Source: Eubacteriales bacterium (GTDB taxonomy: Bacteria > Bacillota > Clostridia > Lachnospirales > Lachnospiraceae). Taken from it: 38,216 nucleotides of DNA. The stretch covers positions 1-38,216 of the forward strand of contig JAUNHB010000017.1 of NCBI GenBank assembly GCA_030524125.1, in the 5' to 3' direction. The notes under the pieces are model-generated. The model was not told the origin of the DNA. It saw only the letters and a program-made list of their open reading frames with translations, and made no database searches. This document shows, piece by piece, positions 31,485 to 38,216 of the stretch (position 1 is the stretch's first letter; each line of letters begins with the position of its first letter). Made by a program: the position numbers and the translations under genes.

Positions 31485-33367
31485 TGGAATATACCGGGAT
31501 ATTGAACCGCAGGCTGAAAAAGGCCGGGCGGGATTTTGTGAGGAGCCAGTCGGCGGCAAGGGCCGCGCTTCTGGAGGCAGGCATCGAGGAGATCCTGCAG
31601 GAAGCGGAAGGGACGGGGACGTTCTTTCCGTGGACGAAGGCGTGCGAACTGCTTCTGGAGAGGGACGGAAAAAGAGAGGAGATGCTTCTGTGCGCGGTCT
31701 GGGGGCAGGAGGCCGCGGGAGCGCCGGTGAGCATCAGCGAATTTCGCAGACTGTATATGGAGCTTTTCGGGGAGGAGCCGGACAGCGTGCAGTCGCTGCC
31801 GGTCTGGTACTATCCGGCGGACGGACAGATCCGGCTCTCGCCGGTGCTGACCGGGTGGCTGGAGGGCCGCGCGCCGAAGCTTCCGGACGGGACAGCGCTT
31901 CGGATCCCGAAGGAGGAGACCGCCTACGGACTGGGGGAGATCCTGACGGACGCGGGAGCGGTCTTCCGGGCGGCGGACGGCGGAGCGGGTCCACTGATCC
32001 TCTGTGTGGCGGGGGAACCGGGCAGCGGACGTACCTTCTGCATGGAACAGATCTGCAGGGAGCAGGGGATGACGCTTCTGCTGGCGGACGGGGACGTCTT
32101 CGAGGGGACGGAGCGGGAGCTGAACGCCTGCGTACTCTGCACGATGCTCTACGACGCGTTTTTCTGCATCCGGCTGGGACAGAGGAGACGCGACGGACTG
32201 ATGGAAGAGCTGGAGGACTGCTTTTCCTTTTTCGGCGTGGTGCGGGACAGCGACAGGGAGCTTTCGGAGCGCCCGTCCGCCCCGGTGGTGACGCGGACGC
32301 TGGAGCGCCCGGACGGCCGGAGCAAGGAGGAGATCGCAAAGGCACTGCTCGGAGAGCTTCTGGAGAAGCTTCCGGAGGGGACGAAGCGAAGCCAGATCAC
32401 AGGCAGACAGCTTCCGGCCGGAGATTACATACGATATGTGCGCGCGGTGCGCGCGGAGCTTCTGGCAGGCACGGCGGGGGAGACGCTGCTTCTGCCCCAG
32501 CCGGCGGGCGCGCGCCTGAACCTTCTCCCGGCCACGCGGACCTTCGGGGAGCTGAAGCTTCCGGAGAGCCAGTACGGACAGCTGCGGCAGATCTGCCGTA
32601 TGATCGGCGCGCGGGAGCGGGTGCTGGAGGAGCGCGGCTTCGGCCGGAGATTTTCCTATGGAAACGGGATCTCGGTGCTGTTCTACGGAGCGCCCGGGAC
32701 CGGCAAGACCATGGCCGCGCAGGTCATGGCCTCGGAGCTTGGGATGCCTCTCTACCGGGTGGATCTGTCCCAGCTGATCAGCAAATATATCGGGGAGACT
32801 CAGAAAAATATCGGGCGGATCTTCGACGAGGCGGCCAGATGCGACTGCATCCTGCTCTTCGACGAGGCCGACGCGATCTTTGCAAGGAGAAGCGAGGTGT
32901 CCGACGCGCAGGATCGGTACTCCAACGCGGAGACGGCCTACCTGCTCCAGCGGATCGAGCAGTACGGCGGCGTCTGCGTGCTGGCCACCAATCTCCTCCA
33001 GAACTTTGACGAGGCGTTCCGGAGGCGGATCTCCTACATGGTGCATTTCCCCATGCCGGACGGACGGCTGCGGGAGGAGCTGTGGCGGGACATCTTCCCG
33101 GCGGACGCGCGTTTGGAGCCCGGCGCGGACTTCCGCATGCTGGCGGAAGCCTTTGAGCTGTCGGGAGCGTCCATCAAGAACGCGGCCTTCCACGCGGCCC
33201 TCCTGGCGGAGTCGGAGGGAAGGCCGGTGGCAATGGGACACATTCTGGACGGCGTCAGAAACGAGTACGGCAAACAGGGCAGGAACCTAAGTCCCTCCCA
33301 GAGGGAGCTTCTGGAGGCGTTCGCCGCCGGAGGCAGTCACACAGGAACGAAAGGCGGATTGGCATGA
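31484..33367 (+). CDS. Two-domain AAA+ ATPase resembling eCIS (Afp15-type) ATPases
   Basis: This 627-residue cytoplasmic ATPase has an N-terminal module (about 1-150) and two AAA regions. The first has a degenerate Walker A, GEPGSGRTF (177-185), with Arg in place of the catalytic Lys. The second is complete: Walker A GAPGTGKT (402-409), pore-side region SKYIGETQKNIGRIFDEA, Walker B CILLFDEADAIF, then SEVSDAQDRYSNAETAYLLQRIEQYGG, sensor 1 LATNLLQNFDEAFRRR and FPMPDGRLREELW. As recalled, this second domain closely matches the ATPase of extracellular contractile injection systems (Afp15/PVC15). No sheath, tube or baseplate gene is in the window. The start is coupled to the coiled-coil gene, and the end overlaps the next gene as ATGA. 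Confidence 0.85.
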   Translation: MEYTGILNRRLKKAGRDFVRSQSAARAALLEAGIEEILQEAEGTGTFFPWTKACELLLERDGKREEMLLCAVWGQEAAGAPVSISEFRRLYMELFGEEPDSVQSLPVWYYPADGQIRLSPVLTGWLEGRAPKLPDGTALRIPKEETAYGLGEILTDAGAVFRAADGGAGPLILCVAGEPGSGRTFCMEQICREQGMTLLLADGDVFEGTERELNACVLCTMLYDAFFCIRLGQRRRDGLMEELEDCFSFFGVVRDSDRELSERPSAPVVTRTLERPDGRSKEEIAKALLGELLEKLPEGTKRSQITGRQLPAGDYIRYVRAVRAELLAGTAGETLLLPQPAGARLNLLPATRTFGELKLPESQYGQLRQICRMIGARERVLEERGFGRRFSYGNGISVLFYGAPGTGKTMAAQVMASELGMPLYRVDLSQLISKYIGETQKNIGRIFDEAARCDCILLFDEADAIFARRSEVSDAQDRYSNAETAYLLQRIEQYGGVCVLATNLLQNFDEAFRRRISYMVHFPMPDGRLREELWRDIFPADARLEPGADFRMLAEAFELSGASIKNAAFHAALLAESEGRPVAMGHILDGVRNEYGKQGRNLSPSQRELLEAFAAGGSHTGTKGGLA

Positions 33368-36300
33368 AGATCAGAGAATGGATGAAGAAACGGACAGGGA
33401 GAAAGGGATACGCGGCAGCCGGGATCCTCTGCCTCGCGGCGGCCATTCTGGCGCTGTCCTTCGGCCCGGGGCTGTGGACGCAGGCGGAAGCGCTTCCGAT
33501 GGGGAGCGACGGTGAGATGATGGATTTTACCGTGGAGGCGGACGGCAGCTTCGCCGTAGACAGCGAAATGCAGCTCAAGGCGCTTGGGAGCGCCACGGCG
33601 GCGCAGACGGAGGGAAAAACCTTTGTCCTGACGGAAGATATTGAAATGAAAGAGATCGACAGCGCGGCGGTGGGAACCTTTGCCGGGATCCTCGACGGAC
33701 AGGGACACGTGATCGCAATACAGGAAATATCTATCCATGACAGCACGACGGATCCATCGGAAGGAGTCTCTCAGGGAGTCCTCTTCGGCACGGTGTCCGG
33801 GACCATCCAAAACCTGATCGTGGACGTGCAGGACGAGGAGGCCTCGTACACGCGCACGTCGGATGCGGGCGTGGAGCAGGACGGAACGCCAACGGTAAGG
33901 ACCACGGATGCGGCGCCCCGGTATCAGCTGAATCTGAATGAGACGGTCAGCGAGCTCGATGGGGAAGGGACGGACACAGCCAAATACGACGCGTATCTGG
34001 ATCTCCAGTATGGCAAGAACTACACGGAGGTGTATCTGGATGAGAATATGACAGAGGTAGAAGAGGGGACGCCCGGAGCGGTCAAATATAAAAAGTACGA
34101 GAGCAATGCGGAGGTGAGTACGGAGACGGCATATCAGGCGGCCGGCAGTTCTGTGGAGGACAGCTTTGGTATTCTGTGCGGAACGCTGGCAGAGAATGGA
34201 AGGATCCTGCAGGTCAGTCTGAACGGCAGCGAGGTCAGGGTGGAGCAGACGGGCAAGGAGCACAGCGCGTCTGTGGCGCAGGTGGACAGGACGCCCCATT
34301 ATTATTACTACGAGATTGGCCAGATGGATAAGGTAGAGGCGGCGGACGTGGAGACGGATCCGGTGTCTCTTGGAGTTATGAAGGATGATCCTGGCGAGAG
34401 CTCCGAAGAAGCGGCAAACGCCACGGTGAGCCAGATCCTGAGGCTGAGTGCGGCTGTACCCGGGGGCGTGCTGGCGGATGAGAGAGGAAATTATTCGATC
34501 CGTTACAGACTTACGGTGTCTCCGGAAGCAGGCGGGACGCTTGAAAATGTGACGATCGCGATCAATGGCTTGGAAGCGGAGAGCGTAAGCTGGAGCGGAG
34601 GAGGAACGACGGGATCCGGGGAGTCCTTTTCTCTGGGAGAAGTGATTGCCGACACGGAGGTCATCTGCACGGTCACGGGAAATCTGGGGAGCTCCGGCGA
34701 TGAGATAGAAAAAAACCTTGGATTTACAGCAAAGGCGGACGTTGGGGAACAGACGGTGGCGGCAAAGGTGGAGAATGTCGGGACGACGATCAGAAGCGGC
34801 GCGGCCATAGATGCGGACATCAAGGTGGAAAATCCGGATGTGCGCGAAGGAGTGCTGAACCTCTCCGTGTCAGCGGAGGAGGGAAAGCCGAACGATGGAA
34901 AAGCGACGATTACATACACGGTCACGGTTCAGAATAACAGTACTCGGATTCTGGAGGGTGTGACCGTCGCCTATCCGTCAGATGCAACCTATTCGGGAGA
35001 TTTGTCGGAAGAAACCGTAGGGGACGACAACACGGTTACTCGGTCCGATACTTTAAATGGGGATAGAAATTGGACAGTCAAGTTTACCCGCGAAGTACGC
35101 GAAGGCGATGATACAAGCGCATCTTTCCGTGCGTGGGCGACGTTGAGTACGGGCGGAGCACAGCAGACGGTTTCCACGGGCAGCGTCACGTCGACCGCGA
35201 ACATCACAGGGCCCTCGCAGGAAAGTGGAACGGAGGCTCTGAGAAAAGGCGCCTCGACAGGAAACGTCAGGAATGCGGCCGCTGCTTCTAAAGCCCCCGG
35301 TGACTCGGGCGCGCTCGCAGGAGGAACGCTGATACTGACCGTCCAGAATCCGAAGAACGCCATCAGAGGAGAACAGATCGAGTATGATCTGACATTGACG
35401 GCGCCTGCAGGACAACAGGTCACGTTGACTTCTGATCAGGAATTGTACTGGGACGGGATGGGGACTTCCTATACTTACACGGTAATTGGAACAGGAGAAG
35501 CGCAGGAGATTCAGGCGGCCATAACTGCTCCTGCGGATGGAGATGAGTTTACGTGCAGATTCTCCGCCAAAACAGACGGCGGCTATGCGACTTCCGTGGC
35601 GGAGACGAAGACAGGACTTCTGGATGGGAGAGAGATTTCTGACAGCGGAAGCAATGAATCGATTGCAGGCAGAGGTCTTCTGCTGGAAGTGTCGGCAGCT
35701 CAGGAAGCGGCCGGAACATCCGGAGACGCACAGATTGTCTATACAGTGCAAACGACGGTACCGAATCTTACCGGAACGCTCACCCTGCAGGCGCTGGACG
35801 AAAACGGCTCTCCCGTGTCTGGAACGTGGACGAATGAAACCTCCACAACAGAAGGCGACGCCTACGAGACGCCTGGCACATCGAGAACTTCCATCGTTAA
35901 GTTTACCCGTACGGTGTCGGATCCGGAGGGACTTACGGAGAAAATCGGCACGTCCTTCCGCGCCGTCTATACGCAGACGAACGGCAATGTGCTGACGGCC
36001 AGGACAGAGAAGCTTGAAACGACGGTCTACCGTTCCTCCGTTAGCTTGCAGGATGCGGATGATGCTCTTGAAGTGTCTCTGACCAGAACAGGAACGAACA
36101 GCTTCACATTGACGCTGACGAACAGCGGGACGGGGCCGGTGGCGATCAAGAAAGACTGTCTCACTGGCTGGGATCTGGCGACAGAGAACGGCTGGCTGGA
36201 AGAATCCTATGAGGTCAACAGCGGAACGAGCTATAAAGGAGGTATCTTCAGCGAGGATGCTGGCTATTATATTCTGGCCGGAACCGCGAGCGAAAGCGCC

Positions 36301-38216
36301 CAAAAGACAGTGACGCTGACCAGAAGCGTCGCCGAACCGGCGGAGGATCCGGTCACGGTCACTATTACGGGCGTGCGTCTGACCGTCACGAAGATCGCCA
36401 CCTACACCTACCGTAAGGAAACGACAGGAAGACCGACGGGAGCTCCGGTCGAAAGCGGCACGGTCCGGTCAGCGATCGATCTGGCCGCCGGAGCGCTGGC
36501 CGGAAAGACGGAGGCGGGCAGCAGTATCGAAGCGTGCAGGCAGGAGATTCATCTGACTGGTGCGACGACGACCGACAACGATGCAAAGCTGACGCTGGGC
36601 GGTATATCGGGAAGAAGTGATGGCAGCGATTACAAAGATCTCTATGTGAAGGGATCGGTGAGCGGCGGATCCGACGGAGCTAAGGGGCTGGTGTCCGGAG
36701 CAGCAGCCGATACAGCACTTACATATGCGGTCGTCGCAGAGGCGGCGGAGCTGGAGGATCTGGGCGCTGGCCTGACGCTTGAAGCGGGTACGCTGCGTCT
36801 GGGAAGCGACGGCGCTCCGGAGGAATCGTGGGATGCATGGACGTCGTTTGAACTGTATGACAAGGCGGATGCAGACAAGTCGGAGACGGCCTTTGACCTG
36901 GGCTGGCTGGTGAAAAAGAGAGAGGCGGGAGACGAAGGACTGTTCGACTATAACAATCCTTCCGCCACATCCGCGTCCCCGAAGGTGACCGTGTCCCTGC
37001 ACAGCGGAGCGGCTGTGACAAAGCAGCCGCTGGATTTTACCGTAGTCTATCGGGCGAGAAAGATGCTGGCGGACAGTATATATACGCAGTATATCAGCGG
37101 TCTGGAGGAGAAGAACACCTTCGATCTTGAAGCAAGCGGATATTATCAGCTGGTGTCCGCCTATGCCACCGACGGTTACTACCACTATGTACAGTCCTAC
37201 GGGACGACGGGGGACGACGGAACGGTCTCCTACACGACGGTCTATCCCTACACGACGGAACGTCCGGTCTTTTATGACGAGACGGAAGGAGCAACTCCAT
37301 GGAGCGTGGAGCGCGAGGATACGGGGCTGGAGGATCAGATCGTGCTGCAGCTGACGCCGAATGGATGGACCGTGAACGATCTCAAGGTGTGGTACGGAGA
37401 AGAAGGGGGCAAGCCGGCGGAGATCTCCGACAGCAAGGCGAGATTCGAGTTTCAGGAGGAGGCGGTGATAATCACTGCGGTTCCGGAGCTGAACGAGAAG
37501 ATCTACGAGGAGTTTACCTCTCCGGAGTTCACGTCCAAAGACCGGGAGCCGCTGCCAGGACCGACTCTGACGGATGAAAACTATTATGACGCGGAAGGGA
37601 ATACGGTGACCAGCGAATGGTCGAAGACGAATTCCTATGAGTCGGGCGGGAGCCTTACGATGACGGAGAGAGCGTCTGGCTGTGATTACACCTATCAGTT
37701 TTCTGAGGAAAGTCCGATGACGGAAGAAGGCAGCATCTGGACGACTGCAGGGGACGGCGTCTGGCGTACGACAGATACCGTCGGGGCCGGACTTTCGGAA
37801 GGATGGGAGTCTGTCGGAAGCGATTTCAAGATCCCGATCCCGGAAGTGACGGAGGACTCGGTGAAGTATTTATATATTCTGGTATCGAGAGAAAACTACC
37901 CCGATACCGTGTACTGCTACGGGCCGGTCAACATCGTACCGGCGGCTTCCGGAGAGCCTCAGTTTTATTATAATTACTATCAGAATGACGCCGGAGATTG
38001 GGAAGGCGATCCCATTGAGGACAACGATCCCATCGTGGCGGGCGACACGCTTGTCATCAACGTAAAGGCATCCGACAATCTGAAGACGGCGGAGTATAGG
38101 CTGGCGGAAAATGAGCTCCCGCAAAGCGAGCTGGCCGATACTGAGCGTTGGACAGAATATACAGAACCGGTCGCGATTGAAAAAGAGGGAGAGTGGGCCG
38201 CCTGCTATCTCTATGT
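33364..38216 (+). CDS. Giant secreted protein with GLUG-like and Ig-like repeats (3' end outside window)
   Basis: The frame starts at ATG 33364 (overlapping the AAA+ stop as ATGA) and stays open to the window end, at least 1,617 codons. A signal peptide is evident: basic start MKIREWMKKRTGRKG, hydrophobic run AAAGILCLAAAILALSF, probable cleavage near TQAEA. At about 100-160 GTFAGILDGQGHVIAI and GVLFGTVSGTIQNLIV match the GLUG pattern. Then come repeated beta-rich modules with a shared VKFTR.V...TSFRA pattern (also found as SASFRA), Thr/Ser-rich and DUF11-like. The visible end (SELADTERWTEYTEPVAIEKEG) resembles a CHB_HEX_C_1-like module. GC content looks lower than in the neighbouring genes. 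A surface adhesin or large appendage is likely; anchor and function are unknown. Confidence 0.85.
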   Translation, partial: MKIREWMKKRTGRKGYAAAGILCLAAAILALSFGPGLWTQAEALPMGSDGEMMDFTVEADGSFAVDSEMQLKALGSATAAQTEGKTFVLTEDIEMKEIDSAAVGTFAGILDGQGHVIAIQEISIHDSTTDPSEGVSQGVLFGTVSGTIQNLIVDVQDEEASYTRTSDAGVEQDGTPTVRTTDAAPRYQLNLNETVSELDGEGTDTAKYDAYLDLQYGKNYTEVYLDENMTEVEEGTPGAVKYKKYESNAEVSTETAYQAAGSSVEDSFGILCGTLAENGRILQVSLNGSEVRVEQTGKEHSASVAQVDRTPHYYYYEIGQMDKVEAADVETDPVSLGVMKDDPGESSEEAANATVSQILRLSAAVPGGVLADERGNYSIRYRLTVSPEAGGTLENVTIAINGLEAESVSWSGGGTTGSGESFSLGEVIADTEVICTVTGNLGSSGDEIEKNLGFTAKADVGEQTVAAKVENVGTTIRSGAAIDADIKVENPDVREGVLNLSVSAEEGKPNDGKATITYTVTVQNNSTRILEGVTVAYPSDATYSGDLSEETVGDDNTVTRSDTLNGDRNWTVKFTREVREGDDTSASFRAWATLSTGGAQQTVSTGSVTSTANITGPSQESGTEALRKGASTGNVRNAAAASKAPGDSGALAGGTLILTVQNPKNAIRGEQIEYDLTLTAPAGQQVTLTSDQELYWDGMGTSYTYTVIGTGEAQEIQAAITAPADGDEFTCRFSAKTDGGYATSVAETKTGLLDGREISDSGSNESIAGRGLLLEVSAAQEAAGTSGDAQIVYTVQTTVPNLTGTLTLQALDENGSPVSGTWTNETSTTEGDAYETPGTSRTSIVKFTRTVSDPEGLTEKIGTSFRAVYTQTNGNVLTARTEKLETTVYRSSVSLQDADDALEVSLTRTGTNSFTLTLTNSGTGPVAIKKDCLTGWDLATENGWLEESYEVNSGTSYKGGIFSEDAGYYILAGTASESAQKTVTLTRSVAEPAEDPVTVTITGVRLTVTKIATYTYRKETTGRPTGAPVESGTVRSAIDLAAGALAGKTEAGSSIEACRQEIHLTGATTTDNDAKLTLGGISGRSDGSDYKDLYVKGSVSGGSDGAKGLVSGAAADTALTYAVVAEAAELEDLGAGLTLEAGTLRLGSDGAPEESWDAWTSFELYDKADADKSETAFDLGWLVKKREAGDEGLFDYNNPSATSASPKVTVSLHSGAAVTKQPLDFTVVYRARKMLADSIYTQYISGLEEKNTFDLEASGYYQLVSAYATDGYYHYVQSYGTTGDDGTVSYTTVYPYTTERPVFYDETEGATPWSVEREDTGLEDQIVLQLTPNGWTVNDLKVWYGEEGGKPAEISDSKARFEFQEEAVIITAVPELNEKIYEEFTSPEFTSKDREPLPGPTLTDENYYDAEGNTVTSEWSKTNSYESGGSLTMTERASGCDYTYQFSEESPMTEEGSIWTTAGDGVWRTTDTVGAGLSEGWESVGSDFKIPIPEVTEDSVKYLYILVSRENYPDTVYCYGPVNIVPAASGEPQFYYNYYQNDAGDWEGDPIEDNDPIVAGDTLVINVKASDNLKTAEYRLAENELPQSELADTERWTEYTEPVAIEKEGEWAACYLY

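Noticed and set aside
31397-33241. Minus-strand open frame of 614 codons
   Set aside because: Antisense shadow of the AAA+ ATPase gene, which has intact Walker motifs.
30579-38216. Calling the right end a confirmed contractile injection system
   Set aside because: Only the ATPase resembles such systems; no sheath, tube, spike or baseplate gene is in the window.
1-38216. tRNA, rRNA or CRISPR loci
   Set aside because: None was recognised on either strand in any intergenic region.

Overview
The window looks like chromosomal DNA of a GC-rich member of class Clostridia, most likely Lachnospiraceae. This is inferred from the gene content and order (plsX-acpP-rnc-smc-ftsY), the Zn-ribbon L32, AGGAGG-type ribosome binding sites, YesMN and LytTR/GHKL signalling pairs, and the GC-rich third codon positions. 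No database search was possible, so all family names rest on motifs recognised by eye.

Layout, left to right. (1) 1-800: the 3' end of an Rpn-type nuclease/transposase-like gene, then rpmF with its own consensus promoter and terminator. (2) 804-7420: a sugar-uptake block made of a minus-strand YesN/YesM two-component pair, a divergent PTS EIICB gene, a second EIIC gene that has lost the IIB domain, and a separate EIIA gene. (3) 7520-16726: a core housekeeping run, plsX, acpP, rnc, smc, ftsY, ilvA (threonine ammonia-lyase) and hom. (4) 16979-18817: thioredoxin, then convergent inositol-monophosphatase-like and TetR genes. (5) 19026-23245: a TetR-flanked cluster of membrane-anchored alpha/beta hydrolase, condensation-domain-like acyltransferase, stand-alone acyl carrier protein and AMP-forming ligase. 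(6) 23232-27869 (minus): a LytTR response regulator, an Ig-like membrane-anchored surface protein and a 7TM GHKL kinase. (7) 28066-38216: a MalT-like LuxR regulator, a charged coiled-coil protein of unknown family, a two-domain AAA+ ATPase resembling the ATPases of extracellular contractile injection systems (eCIS), and the first ~1,617 codons of a giant secreted protein that runs off the window.

How the parts may work together. The YesMN pair probably controls the adjacent PTS genes: three direct repeats of AAAWARTCCATA sit at 21-bp multiples in the divergent region, and the last one covers the expected -35 position of the EIICB promoter. In the last block, two LytTR-like half-sites with a 12-bp gap lie just upstream of the luxR promoter. 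This suggests a cascade from surface protein/7TM kinase to LytTR regulator to LuxR regulator to the AAA+/giant surface protein operon.

The most unusual non-coding signal is a ~161-bp element present three times (5225-5386 inverted, 6673-6833, 16735-16895). Two copies share an identical 86-bp core, yet their long terminal hairpins differ at eight stem positions that are base-paired in both copies. The third copy is strongly diverged in sequence but keeps the same hairpin plan. This points to a selected RNA or DNA fold rather than a plain repeat.
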